Origin: Henckelia pumila
Lineage: Eukaryota; Streptophyta; Magnoliopsida; Lamiales; Gesneriaceae
Direction: 5' to 3'
Length of the DNA: 64,000 bases
Assembly: GCF_033568475.1 (NCBI RefSeq)
Contig: NW_027331831.1
Coordinates: 15,066,001 to 15,130,000 of the forward strand
The notes beneath the pieces are model-generated. The model had not been told where the DNA came from and did no database searches. It worked only from the letters and a program-made list of their open reading frames with translations. Within the stretch, counting starts at the first letter, position 1; every line of letters begins with the position of its first letter. Below are positions 1-11,240 of the stretch, piece after piece. The translations under genes and the position numbers were made by a program.

Positions 1-825
1 GGCTAACGACGGACGAAGGTATAGCTTTTGCTTCCTATAAATATTTAGGAGTATGCAATAGCTTAGTTAAGGCTTTTAGAGCACTTTGATGATAGTAGTA
101 TCATTTGGCAGTGTAGAGCAGACTATAGGCGTGGACCTAGAGTTGGTAGAGCTTGCACTGTATTGAGGTACGAAAGTACTGTTCGAGATATCCTGACTGA
201 GTATGCATGTATTATGTGACTGCATGATTTATATGCCATGATATTATGCTGCATTCATTTGCATCTTGTTGTATCTCCTTCGAGATGTCTGTTAGTAGGG
301 TTGTACCCTATCCTGTTAGTGGATGGACTTCCATCGATTTGGGTCCGACGTATCCACGATTATCTCGGTATGGGAGCCACCTCCTGAAGCGACGGCACAG
401 CGTGCTACATACCAGGGCCCGGTCTGTCTCTGTTATCTGATCCTTGACCTCGAGTCTATAGGGAGTTCACTTTGCATGCATGTATACTCATACTCTCGCA
501 CTGAGCGTTTTATGCTCACGTCTCGTACTCTGTATTTTCTGGACACCCTATTCCATGGGACAGGTTTGCGATTGGACGAGGAGGGTGGATCTAGGAGGGG
601 CTAGTCAGTGGTTGGCCAGCTGGAGCTTCGTCTAGGTTTTATTACTGTTGTTTGGGTTTATACAGCTATTCGATTTGGTTGTATGATATTGGATAATTAC
701 AGATTCCTTTACTTGGGATTGTATAATGTTATTGGATTCCGCAGTTTTATTCTGATATCTGTTTAATTAAGTTAATTGCATGCCTAAGTTCTGTTTAGTA
801 GGTGATCTGGGTAAGGGTCACTACA
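1..825 (+). repeat. Partial 5' LTR of element A
   Basis: Matches 5935-6759 base for base with a constant offset of 5934 and no gaps. The four differences (near positions 348, 378, 560 and 591) are all transitions. It ends in CACTACA at 825, directly before the primer-binding site. The first roughly 495 bases (U3) lie outside the window. Confidence 0.95.
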
Positions 826-829
826 TTTA

Positions 830-841
830 TGGTATCAGAGC
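830..841 (+). other. Primer-binding site, tRNA-Met type (element A)
   Basis: TGGTATCAGAGC, complementary to the 3' end of plant initiator tRNA-Met, lies four bases after the LTR end. It would prime minus-strand DNA synthesis. Confidence 0.9.
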
Positions 842-890
842 ATGCAAAAGATTTCTTGGGATTTAGTCTCATCTTGAGGTATTTTTGTAG

Positions 891-3800
891 ATGTCAAATC
901 GTGACGACCAGAGTTCTCATGGCAGTGTTGGTGGGCGTTGGGGTGATGCCGACCGGGAGCCTCGTCGAGAACGGCGTCATCGTCACCATGACGACGAGCG
1001 TTTTACTTTGCGTCGATTCTTAGCTATGGGTCCCAAGCCCTTAGTTGGAGGAGAGTCTCCGGAGGATGCGGAGAACTGGTTAGACCGCATGGAGACGACT
1101 TTTCAGACTTTCCAATGCACCGATGAGCAGAAGGTGGAGACCCTTGGCTATCTTCTGGATGGGCGTGCGCGCAGGTGGTGGAGGTTTACTTCTACACCTT
1201 TTGTTGCGGCGAGAGGAGTGGCCACCTGGGCCGAGTTCCGCACAGCTTTCCAAAAGCGGTATTTTCCTCCTGCACTCCGACAGTCGAAGGCAGGCGAGCT
1301 ACTGAGTCTGCGACAGGGAACCATGTCTATCGATGAGTATCAGCAGAGGTTCTTTGATCTGCTATCCTATTGCCCCGAGATTGCTGATAGCTCAGAGATG
1401 AAGTATAATCTGTTCCTTCAGGGCCTTAACCCTGAGATCCATGACCGTGTGGCGGTTGGTGACGACATGTCCTACGAGGGTTTGGTGAGCCGTTGTCACC
1501 AGGCGGAGGACAGCATTCGGCGGAACAGGTCTTTCCCTCAGTCGAGGCCTGCTAGTTCTTTGGGTCCCCGTGCCCAAACTTTCAAGAAGTCTGGATCTTC
1601 TTCTTCCTCTGGTTCTGGAGGTATTGTCCGTTTCGGTAAGAAGGAGAAGTGTGATCACTGTGGGAAGAACCATCCATCCGACAAGTGTCGTAGAGCTTCT
1701 GGAGCTTGTTTCTGTTGTGGAGAGACTGGTCATATCCGGAGAGATTGTCCAATGTCTGGGGGAGGTGGTTCTGGTTCTGGTTCAGGATCGGGTTCTCAGG
1801 CTACCGTACAGCAGAGGTCGCAGGGACAGTCTGCTGGGAGTTCTCATTTGAGGCCACGAGCTTCTGGCCAGGTGTTTGCCCTGAGACATGATCAGGCTAT
1901 GGAGGAGAATGAGAAAGTCATCGCAGGTACATTTATGCTTTATGGTATACCTGCTCTTGTAATTATTGACACTGGTTCATCTCATTCCTTCATTTCTGCA
2001 CGTTTTGTTAAGAGGCATAAGTTACCATGCATTGCACTAGACGTAGTGATGTCTGTTTCTACTCCGACGGGCCAATCTGCTTTGGCTAAGCGTCTAGTGA
2101 TGGGTTGCCCTTTAGAGTTCGAAGGGAACATTCTGTTAGCGAATCTCATGGTCCTGGCGATGGACGACTTTGATTGCATTCTGGGAATAGATGTGCTGAC
2201 TACCTATCGAGCTTCAGTGGACTGCTATCAGAGATTAGTACGCTTTCATCCGGAAGGGAGTGAGAGTTGGTTTTTCTATGGTGAGGGAGCGCGACCCCCG
2301 ATGCCTTTGGTATCAGCTTTGAGAGCCTGTCGAGCTCTAGAGTCTGGCGGGGAAGGCTACCTTATCTATGCAGTTGATTTGTCCGCTGAGAGTATTGGGA
2401 TAGAGAGCATTCATGTTGTGGATGAATTTCCAGATGTATTTCCTGATGAGATTCCGGGTTTTCCTCCTGCTAGGGAAGTCGAGTTTGGCATAGAGTTGAT
2501 GCCGGGTACTTCGCCTATTTCTAGAGCACCGTATCGTCTGGCACCATCAGAGATGCGTGAGTTGAAGAATCAGCTGCAGGATCTTTTGGACAAGGGGTAC
2601 ATTCGTCCTAGTGTATCTCCTTGGGGAGCTCCTGTTCTCTTCGTGAAAAAGAAGGATGGGTCGATGCGGCTGTGCATTGACTATCGGCAGCTGAATCGAG
2701 TGACTGTGAAAAACAAGTATCTGTTGCCTCGTGTTGATGACTTGTTTGACCAGCTGCAGGGCACATCAATTTACTCCAAGATTGACTTGAGATCTGGGTA
2801 TCATCAGTTGAGAGTCCGTGATCAGGACGTAGCCAAGACTGCATTCCGTACTCGCTATGGGCATTACGAGTTCCTAGTGATGCCATTTGGTTTGACCAAT
2901 GCGCCGGCTATATTCATGGATTTGATGAACCGTGTCTTCAGGGAGTATTTGGACAAGTTTGTCGTGGTCTTCATTGACGACATCTTGGTGTATTCACGTA
3001 ATACGGAAGAGCATGTTTCTCACTTGCGGTTGGTACTGCAGACTCTTCGAGATGAGCAATTGTACGCCAAGCTGAGCAAGTGTGAGTTCTGGATGGATAG
3101 AGTGGTTTTTCTTGGCCATATCATATCCAGGGAGGGGATTTCTGTTGATCCAAGCAAGATTGAAGCGGTACTTAATTGGTCGCGTCCGACGACAGTTGCT
3201 GAGATCCGTAGTTTTCTAGGTCTAGCAGGGTATTATCGTCGCTTCATTCTGAACTTCTCTCAGTTAGCTCGACCGTTGACGCAGCTTACCCACAAGGGTG
3301 TGGATTTTGAGTGGTCCTCCGAGTGTGAGGAGAATTTCCGTGAGCTTCGACGGCGGTTGACTTCTGCGCCGGTGTTAGCATTACCGTCAGGATCTGGAGG
3401 GTATGTAGTTTACACGGATGCTTCTCTTCAGGGGTTAGGTTGTGTCCTGACTCAGAATGGGCATGTGATCGCATACGCTTCTAGACAGCTGAAGCTTCAC
3501 GAGGACAATTACCCAGTCCATGATTTGGAATTGGCAGCCATTGTGTTCGCTTTGAAGATCTGGCGTCATTATCTTTATGGCGAGAAATTTGAGATCTTCA
3601 CCGACCATAAGAGTCTCAAGTATTTGTTCACTCAGGCAGAATTGAACATGAGACAGAGACGCTGGATGGACTTGCTTAAGGACTATGATTGCGAGATTAA
3701 GTACCATCCGGGAGCTGCTAATCTCACCGCTGATGCTTTGAGTCGCAAGGTGCGACTATCCGCACTTCAGACTTGTTCGATGTCTAGTGCGATCAGTGAC

Positions 3801-3935
3801 TGTTGTACTTCAGGTTTTACCTTCAAGCATAAGAAAGGTATGCAGAGTATCCAGATGTTTGCGATATTATCTGAGCCAGCCTTGTATTCGCGGATCCGAG
3901 ATGCTCAGATGTCTGATTCGAAGACCAGCGGTTAG
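891..3935 (+). CDS. Gag-pol polyprotein (element A), truncated by frameshift
   Basis: A 1014-codon frame. Domains in order: retrotransposon Gag (about residues 40-210), Ser/Gly-rich linker, CCHC zinc knuckle [14 protein letters not shown] (about 273-286), aspartic protease with [10 protein letters not shown] (about 360), reverse transcriptase (about 510-740, catalytic FIDDILVYS near 694), and RNase H ([10 protein letters not shown] near 841, [10 protein letters not shown] near 944). These make the capsid and copy the RNA into DNA in cytoplasmic particles. The start at 891 follows the LTR and primer site by about 50 bases. Relative to element C, one C is missing near 3925 (AAGACCAGC against AAGACCCAGC), which shifts the frame and stops it before integrase. 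The RT and RH motifs look intact. Confidence 0.93.
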   Translation: MSNRDDQSSHGSVGGRWGDADREPRRERRHRHHDDERFTLRRFLAMGPKPLVGGESPEDAENWLDRMETTFQTFQCTDEQKVETLGYLLDGRARRWWRFTSTPFVAARGVATWAEFRTAFQKRYFPPALRQSKAGELLSLRQGTMSIDEYQQRFFDLLSYCPEIADSSEMKYNLFLQGLNPEIHDRVAVGDDMSYEGLVSRCHQAEDSIRRNRSFPQSRPASSLGPRAQTFKKSGSSSSSGSGGIVRFGKKEKCDHCGKNHPSDKCRRASGACFCCGETGHIRRDCPMSGGGGSGSGSGSGSQATVQQRSQGQSAGSSHLRPRASGQVFALRHDQAMEENEKVIAGTFMLYGIPALVIIDTGSSHSFISARFVKRHKLPCIALDVVMSVSTPTGQSALAKRLVMGCPLEFEGNILLANLMVLAMDDFDCILGIDVLTTYRASVDCYQRLVRFHPEGSESWFFYGEGARPPMPLVSALRACRALESGGEGYLIYAVDLSAESIGIESIHVVDEFPDVFPDEIPGFPPAREVEFGIELMPGTSPISRAPYRLAPSEMRELKNQLQDLLDKGYIRPSVSPWGAPVLFVKKKDGSMRLCIDYRQLNRVTVKNKYLLPRVDDLFDQLQGTSIYSKIDLRSGYHQLRVRDQDVAKTAFRTRYGHYEFLVMPFGLTNAPAIFMDLMNRVFREYLDKFVVVFIDDILVYSRNTEEHVSHLRLVLQTLRDEQLYAKLSKCEFWMDRVVFLGHIISREGISVDPSKIEAVLNWSRPTTVAEIRSFLGLAGYYRRFILNFSQLARPLTQLTHKGVDFEWSSECEENFRELRRRLTSAPVLALPSGSGGYVVYTDASLQGLGCVLTQNGHVIAYASRQLKLHEDNYPVHDLELAAIVFALKIWRHYLYGEKFEIFTDHKSLKYLFTQAELNMRQRRWMDLLKDYDCEIKYHPGAANLTADALSRKVRLSALQTCSMSSAISDCCTSGFTFKHKKGMQSIQMFAILSEPALYSRIRDAQMSDSKTSG

Positions 3936-5305
3936 CCCGTCTAGCTAACGAGGGTAGCTCGTCTGGATTTCATTATCAGTCAGATGACTTTCTGTGTTTG
4001 TCTGGTAGGCTTGTGATTCCACATGATGAAGAGTTGCGAGAGGAGATTTTATCTCAGGCACATCGCACTAAGTTGAGTATTCATCCTGGGAGCAACAAGA
4101 TGTACAAGGATCTACGTACTCGTTTCTGGTGGAAGGGAATGAAACGCAGTGTTTATCAGTTTGTTTCGAGATGTTTGGTGTGTCAACAGGTCAAGGCAGA
4201 GCACCGACGACCTGGAGGATTGCTTCACAGTCTGCCTATTCCTGAATAAAAATGGGAGTTTATCACTATGGACTTTGTGACCCATTTGCCGGTATCCCCG
4301 AGGAACTGTGATGCTATCTGGGTTGTGGTGGACCGACTCACCAAGTCAGCGCATTTCATTGCCTATAGCCGAGAGTACTCTGTGGATCGCATGGCACGGA
4401 TGTACATTCAGGAGATCGTCCGACTTCATAGAGTGCCTGTGAGCATTGTCAGCGATCGGGACCCCAGGTTTACTTCTAGATTCTGGGGGAGTGTTTAGCG
4501 TGCGATGGGTACTACTCTTAGTTTGAGTACAGCCTATCATCCGGAGACTGATGGTCAGTCAGAGCGCACTATCCGTACGTTAGAGGATATGCTTAGAGCG
4601 TGCGTCATGGATTTTGGTTCAGCCTGGCAGGATCATTTGCCGTTGATCGAGTTCGCTTACAACAACAGCTATCACACTAGTATTGGGATGGCACCTTTTG
4701 AAGCGTTGTATGGGCGACGTTGTCGTACTCCACTCTTCTGGGAAGAAGTGGGGGAGAGACAGGCTGAAGGACCGGAGTTTATCCAGCAGGCGATAGACAT
4801 TGTTGATCAGATCAAGAAACGGATTAAGACTGCACAGGATCGTCAGGCCAGCTATGCTAATATCAGGCGTAGGCCTTTGCAGTTCGAGGTCGGGGAGAAA
4901 GTGTTTCTGAGAGTGTCACCTTTCCGCAAGATTCTCAGATTTGGCCTTAAGGGCAAGTTGTCTCCCAGATTTATCGGTCCGTTTGAGATCTTGGAGAGTA
5001 TTGGCGATTTGGCTTATCGACTAGCATTGCCACCGCATCTATCCAGTATTCACGACGTGTTCCACGTATCTCTGTTGCGACGGTATGTGGCGGATGAATC
5101 TCATATTCTGCAGCGATCTGAGGTTCAGGTAGACAAGGATTTGACTTATGTTGAGAAACCTCTTCGCATCCTTGATTATAAGGATAAGGTTTTACGGAAC
5201 AAAGTCATTCCTTTGGTTTTAGTTCAGTGGCAGCGCCGAGGCACTGAGGAAGCCACTTGGGAGCTTGAGGACAGGATGCGTAAAGACCATCCTGAGTTGT
5301 TTTGA
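3936..5305 (+). pseudogene. Broken integrase and chromodomain-like region (element A)
   Basis: Continuation of pol after the frameshift, read in three pieces: 3998-4249, 4268-4498 and 4505-5305. The HHCC zinc-binding domain lies in the first (CLVCQQVK), and the DDE core follows ([24 protein letters not shown]). The last piece has the integrase C-terminal [11 protein letters not shown] motif and a chromodomain-like WELED tail. Stops at 4247-4249 (TAA where element C has TGG) and 4496-4498 (TAG where element C has CAG) break it. With the upstream frameshift, this copy cannot make its own complete integrase. Confidence 0.9.
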
Positions 5306-5426
5306 TTTCATTATTTAAGTTGTATTCAGTTGCAAACTCTGTAAACGTTTGATTGAATAAAGAATGTTTCTGATTTCTGTATTTGAATTCGGTACTTAAG
5401 ATCTGATTTCGAGGACGAAATATCTT

Positions 5427-5439
5427 AAGTGGGGGAGAA
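5427..5439 (+). other. Polypurine tract (element A)
   Basis: The purine-rich run AAGTGGGGGAGAA lies immediately before the TGTAGTAG start of the 3' LTR. It is the expected plus-strand primer. Confidence 0.85.
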
Positions 5440-5510
5440 TGTAGTAGCCCGTGCCCTAATTGAGTAATTAAAGGATTAATGCTAATTAATTGAATTAGGC
5501 ATCGGACGGA

Positions 5511-5757
5511 TCGGAAGCTCCGAAGGCACGATCGGAAGCTCCGAACAGGATCGGAAGCTCCGATGAGCGATCGGAGGCACCGATGTTATTACGTCAGGCA
5601 TGACGTGTGGTTGGATCGGAAGCTCCGATCAACCCTATCCGGAGTCAACAAGTGATATTTTGACACGTGGCAGATCAGGATCTTTGGAAGCTCCGATGGC
5701 AGGATCGGACGTTCCGATCGAGGTTCGGACGTTCCGATCAGGGATCGGAAGTTCCGA
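5511..5757 (+). promoter_or_regulatory. U3 array of TCGGA-N3-TCCGA dyads
   Basis: Nine copies of a 13-base motif with inverted 5-base arms start at about 5511, 5532, 5551, 5571 (variant), 5616, 5683 (variant), 5705, 5725 and 5745. The centre is AGC, CGT or AGT. The last three are spaced exactly 20 bp apart. An iterated dyad just upstream of the TATA box looks like a cluster of sites for a dimeric activator; the factor is unknown (inference). Confidence 0.75.
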
Positions 5758-5764
5758 GCGTTGT

Positions 5765-5774
5765 CTATAAATAG
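5765..5774 (+). promoter_or_regulatory. TATA box of element A LTR
   Basis: CTATAAATAG lies just downstream of the dyad array. The same box (GTCTATAAATAG) is kept at the matching place in element C (58778-58790), which supports its being the core promoter. Confidence 0.8.
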
Positions 5775-6759
5775 AAGGCCGAGACTTCACTTTCATTTGC
5801 CAATTCCGAGTTCTCCTTTCCTTTCTAGTCCTTTTGGAGCTGTTCTGGTCTTCTTAGGCTTGGTCCGGAGGTCGGAGGGCGTTCGGTAGTCGTAGCGGAG
5901 TTGTGCCCAAGTTCTGGAGGCATCGACATCAAAGGGCTAACGACGGACGAAGGTATAGCTTTTGCTTCCTATAAATATTTAGGAGTATGCAATAGCTTAG
6001 TTAAGGCTTTTAGAGCACTTTGATGATAGTAGTATCATTTGGCAGTGTAGAGCAGACTATAGGCGTGGACCTAGAGTTGGTAGAGCTTGCACTGTATTGA
6101 GGTACGAAAGTACTGTTCGAGATATCCTGACTGAGTATGCATGTATTATGTGACTGCATGATTTATATGCCATGATATTATGCTGCATTCATTTGCATCT
6201 TGTTGTATCTCCTTCGAGATGTCTGTTAGTAGGGTTGTACCCTATCCTGTTAGTGGATGGACTTCCATCGATTTGGGTCCGGCGTATCCACGATTATCTC
6301 GGTATGGGAGCTACCTCCTGAAGCGACGGCACAGCGTGCTACATACCAGGGCCCGGTCTGTCTCTGTTATCTGATCCTTGACCTCGAGTCTATAGGGAGT
6401 TCACTTTGCATGCATGTATACTCATACTCTCGCACTGAGCGTTTTATGCTCACGTCTCGTACTCTGTATTTTCTGGACACCCTATTCCATGGGGCAGGTT
6501 TGCGATTGGACGAGGAGGGTGGATCCAGGAGGGGCTAGTCAGTGGTTGGCCAGCTGGAGCTTCGTCTAGGTTTTATTACTGTTGTTTGGGTTTATACAGC
6601 TATTCGATTTGGTTGTATGATATTGGATAATTACAGATTCCTTTACTTGGGATTGTATAATGTTATTGGATTCCGCAGTTTTATTCTGATATCTGTTTAA
6701 TTAAGTTAATTGCATGCCTAAGTTCTGTTTAGTAGGTGATCTGGGTAAGGGTCACTACA

Positions 6760-8388
6760 TGCTATCACGTGCTTCCTCTGCATAAGAACACATCCCAAAC
6801 ATCTCTGAGAAGAATCACAATAAACTATAAAATCACCAGTACCTAAATGAATAGATAAAACTGGAGCACTGGTCAACCGCTTCTTCAAGTCAATAAAACT
6901 GGCCTCACAAGCTTCGGTCCAGACAAAAGGCGCATTCTTCTGAGTTAGCTGTGTGATCGGCTTCGCAATAGAGGAGAAACCCTCGATGAATCTGCGATAG
7001 TAACCCGCTAAACTCATAAAACTTTGAATATCAGGCACATATGTTGGTCTAGGCCAATTCATAACCGCTTCAATCTTGCTGGGATCAACAGAAATCACAT
7101 CTCCGGAGATAATATGACCGAGAAAGACCACTCGATCCAACCAAAATTCGCACTTCGACAACTTAGCAAACAACTGTTCAGCATGCAAGGTCTGCAAAAA
7201 GACTCTCAAATGTTCTGCATGATCAGTACGATTCTTCGAATAGATAAGAATATCATCAATAAAAATAATCACAAACTCATCCAGATATATCAGAAAGACT
7301 CGGTTCATAAGACCCATAAAAACTGCTGGAGCGTTCGTCAATCCAAACGACATGACTATAAATTCAAAATGTCCATACCTCGTTTTGAGTGCGGTCTTTG
7401 GAACATCTTCCTCTCGAACTCTCAGCTGATGATATCCTGACCTCAGATCAATCTTCGAATAAATAGATGAACCATGCAATTGATCAAACAGATCATCTAT
7501 TTGAGGCAATGGATACTTGTTCATTACCGTAGCTTGATTCAATTGAAGGTAGTCGATACAAAGTCGCATGGATCCATCTTTCTTTCTCTCAAAAAGAACT
7601 GGAGTGCCCCAAGGTGAAATACTAGGTTTGATGTAACCCTTGGCAATAAAATCCTCGAGTTGTTCTTTCAATTCTTTCATTTCAACAGGTGTCATTTGAT
7701 AAGGAGCTTTCGATATCGGTTGAGTACCTGACATCAATTCGATGCTGAACTCGATCTCACGAATTGGAGGCAATCTAGGAATCTCATCCGGAACGTCAGC
7801 AAACTCTCTAACCACTGATATATCAACCAATTCGGTGCTAGATTTCAATACATCAACTGCATATACTAAGAATCCTTCTGCACTTTTCTGTAACAAATGG
7901 TTCATCGAAAAAATAGATATCAAATGAATCTTGGATCGAGAACCCTTACCCAAAAATTTCCACTCATCTGCCATTTCGGGTCTGAATCTGACAACTTTCT
8001 GGAAACAATCCACAGTTGCCATGTACTTGGTTAAGACATCTATACCAACAATGCAATCAAAAACTGATAACCCAAGTACAATACAGTCCAGTTCAATCAT
8101 ATTCCCATAAAATCGAAGTTCACAATTTCGGACTAATCTCACAGAAACAATTCCTCCACCCAAAGTTGAAGTAATAAAAACAACAGCAGTCAAAGGCTCA
8201 GATGGAAAATAATGCATCATAACAAATTTTTTGGATATAAAGAAATGAGATGCACCAATATCTATCAATACAAGAGCAGGATAACCAAAGATCGAACAGT
8301 TACCTGCTATGAAATCATCAGGTGCAGCCTGAGCCTGATCCTCGGTAAGAGCAAATACTTGTGCATGTTGCATCGGAGGTGGATTCAT
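6760..8388 (-). pseudogene. Protease-RT-RNase H part of pol (element B)
   Basis: A long open frame with protease ([14 protein letters not shown], where the usual DTG reads DIG), reverse transcriptase ([25 protein letters not shown]) and the start of RNase H ([13 protein letters not shown]). The frame changes from RNase H into LTR-derived codons exactly at the element A junction. The Thr-to-Ile change in the protease active site and the missing 3' half make it non-functional. It is clearly a different lineage from elements A and C. Confidence 0.88.
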
Positions 8389-8389
8389 G

Positions 8390-9139
8390 TTCTGATTACC
8401 TCCTCGTCGATTCTGCTGCGGTGGCTGAAATGAGTGAACTACAGAAGCTTGCCTTTCAAGCTGAGCTATCGGTCTAAAAGAACTACCAATCTGAGATCAT
8501 TCAGAACCACGCTGAGGGCACACCCTAGAAAAGTGTCCAGTCTGATGGCAGAAATGACAGCTTCCCAGAGTCCCTCGACACTGTTCACTGAGGTGACGAC
8601 CTCCACACTTGCTGCAGAAAAAACCTGAGGAACTAGGACTCTGTCTCGAACCAAACTGTTTCGAGCCACTGGAACTAGAAGAACTACTCCCTGGCTTCTA
8701 GAATTGTTTCCCTCCGGTCGGAAATAAACTCTTCTGCTATTACCACTATATTTGGACGATTGTTGGAACGGAACTGCTGATGAAATTCAAATTTAAACAA
8801 ACTCCAAGAAATAATCATACTTTGATTCTCTAAGGCTTTCTTCGTTGAAATCCACCAACTTTTTGCAATACCCTGAAGTTGATGCACAACTAACCAGATT
8901 CGACGGTCATCTGTGTAGTCAAGAGAGTCAAACAACTGATCGATCTCATCTACCCAACTTTCACACACAAAAGCATTTTCGGTACTCTTCAGAGTCGATG
9001 GTTTGAAAGACTGAAACATCATCAACAAGGTTTCCATTGGTGTCAGAATGACATCCATTTTATCAGTCTCAGTACTCTCCTGTTAATTCAGAGGGGTTGC
9101 TGCTGGTTGTTTCCTGTTCAAAACTCGACGAGGAGACAT
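8390..9139 (-). pseudogene. Gag of element B with two zinc knuckles
   Basis: The frame opens with MSPRRVLNRKQP at about 9139 and meets a TAA stop near 9083-9085. It continues as MDVILTPMETL (9058-8684) with Gag-type text (WVDEIDQLFD, GIAKSWWIS). After a frame change two knuckles can be read on the minus strand near 8500-8620: CSKCGGRHLSEQC and CHFCHQTGHFSRVC. Elements A and C have a single canonical knuckle, so B is a separate lineage. Confidence 0.75.
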
Positions 9140-9299
9140 ATCCTTTATTCAAGAGGATTAGGACAGAAATATCTCATAATATTAATCTGAGCAATTCGGT
9201 GCCCATCAACCTCTGTTCGACATACTCATTCAATCTCGGAAGTATTCAAATTCGGAACAAGTCTAATTCGGATTCTGATCTCAAGTTTTCTTTTTCCTT

Positions 9300-9494
9300 T
9301 ATCTATTGGAAGAACTTCCTTAAGATAGCTTAATATTTCATTACTATGTCTTTCTTGTTCTATTATTAATCTGGTCGTATCTAAATCAATATATTCTTTG
9401 AAATTTCTTTCTAATTCTTGTATTATTAAATTGATCTTTTCAATTTTATTCTATAATTCTCCTAGATCTTTTTCTAATTTTGTTAAGGATGTCA
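9300..9494 (-). pseudogene. Start of a coiled-coil ORF after the movement protein (virion-associated-type?)
   Basis: An ATG at about 9494 opens a frame rich in Leu, Ile, Lys and Glu, with a heptad-like pattern and an in-frame TAG about 14 codons in. Its place just after the movement protein, and its composition, fit a small virion-associated or transmission-factor ORF. The assignment is by position only. The frame fades into the junction with element B near 9140-9300. Confidence 0.4.
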
Positions 9495-9667
9495 TTATGA
9501 GGTTGATTCAGTAACAATGAATTGTTTAATTTTAAGGATATTTTGATTCATGGTTCCAATCTTTTCAAGAATATCTTCATCATTTCTAGCTAATGATGAC
9601 GATCTTCTTGGAAAAGAATGTTTCGTTATTTGGAGGTCATCTGAACTTCATTTTTTTTTACAAAAAT

Positions 9668-10437
9668 CTATTTCTTCAATAAATGCCTTTCGGGGTGTTC
9701 AATTCTTGTAATATTTTCAAACATTCTTTCAACATAAATGGTTGGTTTTGTTGAAATTATTCCTGTTTGAGAATTATTACTCATTGCTAAACTAACAACA
9801 TAGTTTATGTTGATCGGATGATTTCCTGTTAACATAAGATTATTTCTATAAAAACAATAATCTAGTGTTAAAGCATCATTTATGTTTTTTTTTATCAAAA
9901 AGAGATATATTGTATTGTGGATAAATACAAAATTTCATTTTTTTTGTAACATAAGTTTCCTATAATTTTTCCAAGGATTGAATCCTCAAGATTACGTATC
10001 CTTTTGTCACGAACTGTGATTTTAATTGGTGTATCTATTCCTTCTCGGTAGTGAGCTGATACAATTATTTCAATTCCTCCGATATGAACATATTTTAGTT
10101 CAGATCTTTCTTTTTCACTGGCTTTTGCCATGATGGTATCAATATCTTGAGTTGTTAATAACTTCAGTGTGTTAGATCTTAGTTCGTTGTTTATTTTACA
10201 TGATCGTTCTTTTGTTCGTATCAAATAATAGATTAAATTCTTTTTGGAATTAAGAAGATTTGAAATTTTATTTAATATTCTAGGTTGATTTATTAAATTT
10301 GTTTTTTAATTAGAAAATCCTATTTTTTGTATTTCAGCAAACTTACTTTGATTGAATATAATATTCAAATTATACTTTTGATGCTCTTCAGATTCATCAA
10401 TCTGAATGTTTTGATTTAAAGTTATTATCTCTGTCAT
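9668..10437 (-). pseudogene. Pararetroviral movement protein, broken
   Basis: Three open pieces in a row: from an ATG at 10437 to a stop near 10306, 10224-9895 (109 codons), and 9898-9668 in another frame. The central piece carries the charged KASEKERSELKYVHIG segment and a REGIDTPI motif, which I recognise as typical of caulimovirid 30K-superfamily movement proteins (tubule-forming, cell-to-cell spread). At least one stop and one frameshift inactivate it. Confidence 0.65.
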
Positions 10438-10438
10438 T

Positions 10439-10651
10439 TTAACAGATGATAGAACTTCTTAATTTTCTTAAAGCTATTAAAAGTCTTTTTGTTGATTCTA
10501 TTTGTTTTAATAGATTTTGAAAATCTTCGAAATTATCAATTGAAGATTGACAATTTTTGAGATGTTTCAAATTGTTTTCACAATTTTCTATATCAAAATT
10601 TATATTTTGGGAATATAAATTAAAGATATTTGCTTTTGTATTTTCATACAT
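10439..10651 (-). CDS. Small ORF upstream of the movement protein (pararetrovirus)
   Basis: A 70-codon frame, Asn/Leu/Lys-rich and likely helical, ending just before the movement-protein ATG at 10437. Short ORFs at this place are usual in caulimovirids, but this product is not recognised. Confidence 0.4.
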   Translation of the reverse strand: MYENTKANIFNLYSQNINFDIENCENNLKHLKNCQSSIDNFEDFQNLLKQIESTKRLLIALRKLRSSIIC

Positions 10652-10724
10652 TTTTCATTTAGTAAAAATTATTATTTTTACTCTTTTATTTTTGTTGACC
10701 GGGTTTCGATAATAAAGCTTGTTC

Positions 10725-10946
10725 TTATTCATAACAGATTGTTATCTCTTCAATTTCTTCATTCTCAGAAATTTGAATTATCATTTTCCAGTTGCTTGAA
10801 AAATGTTTCTTTTTATGATTTTTGAAATAAAGGGTTTGAATATCTTTTATTATATTCCATAATTGATTTATTTGACGTAAATCTTTTAGTAAGATTATTT
10901 TATCAAATAAATTTTTAATCTCAATATCTAAAGTTAATCCAGACAT
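10725..10946 (-). CDS. Small ORF directly after the primer site (pararetrovirus)
   Basis: A 73-codon frame whose ATG lies 23 bases downstream of the primer site on the minus strand. It is Leu/Ile/Lys-rich and acidic at the end (ISENEEIEEI). It holds the first-ORF position of a caulimovirid; function unknown. Confidence 0.4.
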   Translation of the reverse strand: MSGLTLDIEIKNLFDKIILLKDLRQINQLWNIIKDIQTLYFKNHKKKHFSSNWKMIIQISENEEIEEITICYE

Positions 10947-10968
10947 TAATAATTTGCTTTATTTAACC

Positions 10969-10980
10969 GCTCTGATACCA
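10969..10980 (-). other. tRNA-Met primer-binding site of the pararetrovirus
   Basis: Reads TGGTATCAGAGC on the minus strand, between the leader and the first small ORF. Caulimovirids prime reverse transcription with tRNA-Met at this place. Confidence 0.75.
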
Positions 10981-11033
10981 GGTTGCGGAACTTTTCTTAT
11001 TCATTAGTTTACACATCGATTTATAGTTCTGAT

Positions 11034-11240
11034 TCATTTGTAACAGATAAATGATTTAATCCAAATTTGATTCCATTCATTCATTACTATTACAATTTTT
11101 AGTTGATAAACTGATTCGAATATAGTTAAATCAAAATTATTTATGTGGTATTCATGAAATGTATCATATTCATGATCATCCTCTGTTTCAAACCAGTTTT
11201 TAATTATTAATCTTCCATTTCTTATAAAGGATGATGACAT
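11034..11240 (-). CDS. Short leader ORF (pararetrovirus)
   Basis: A 68-codon frame between the promoter and the primer site. Leaders of pregenomic RNAs often contain short upstream ORFs; no family recognised and it may be fortuitous. Confidence 0.25.
   Translation of the reverse strand: MSSSFIRNGRLIIKNWFETEDDHEYDTFHEYHINNFDLTIFESVYQLKIVIVMNEWNQIWIKSFICYK

Larger units (their letters stand above)
1..6759 (+). mobile_element. Element A: Ty3/gypsy (chromovirus-like) LTR retrotransposon, 5' end outside window
   Basis: Order seen: partial 5' LTR, tRNA-Met primer site, gag, protease, RT, RNase H, broken integrase with chromodomain-like tail, purine tract, complete 3' LTR. The pol order (PR-RT-RH-IN) is that of Ty3/gypsy, and the C-terminal WELED-type motif points to a chromovirus, perhaps the Tekay/Del clade (family inference). 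The two LTRs differ at only four positions over 825 shared bases, so the insertion is recent. It lies inside element B, whose minus-strand pol resumes at 6760; the first bases of that flank (TGCTA) are the likely target duplication, but the left partner is outside the window. Confidence 0.93.
5440..6759 (+). repeat. Complete 3' LTR of element A (1320 bp)
   Basis: Runs from TGTAGTAGCCC to GTCACTACA. U3 (5440 to about 5790) carries a dense array of short dyads, a CACGTG G-box at 5664-5669 and a TATA box. The R/U5 part is the stretch shared with the 5' LTR. The small open frames inside both LTR copies (for example 6180-6538) are fortuitous. Confidence 0.95.
6760..9139 (-). mobile_element. Element B: older Ty3/gypsy element, truncated by element A
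   Basis: Minus-strand gag-pol running from about 9139 down to 6760, where element A interrupts it inside RNase H. The remaining RNase H, integrase and 3' LTR should lie beyond the left window edge, on the far side of element A. Its own 5' LTR is not visible; at about 9140-9300 the sequence passes into pararetrovirus-derived DNA. Confidence 0.85.

Noticed and set aside
246..604. Open frames in the LTR of element A (also 6180-6538)
   Set aside because: Present in both LTR copies, no domain, non-coding LTR sequence.
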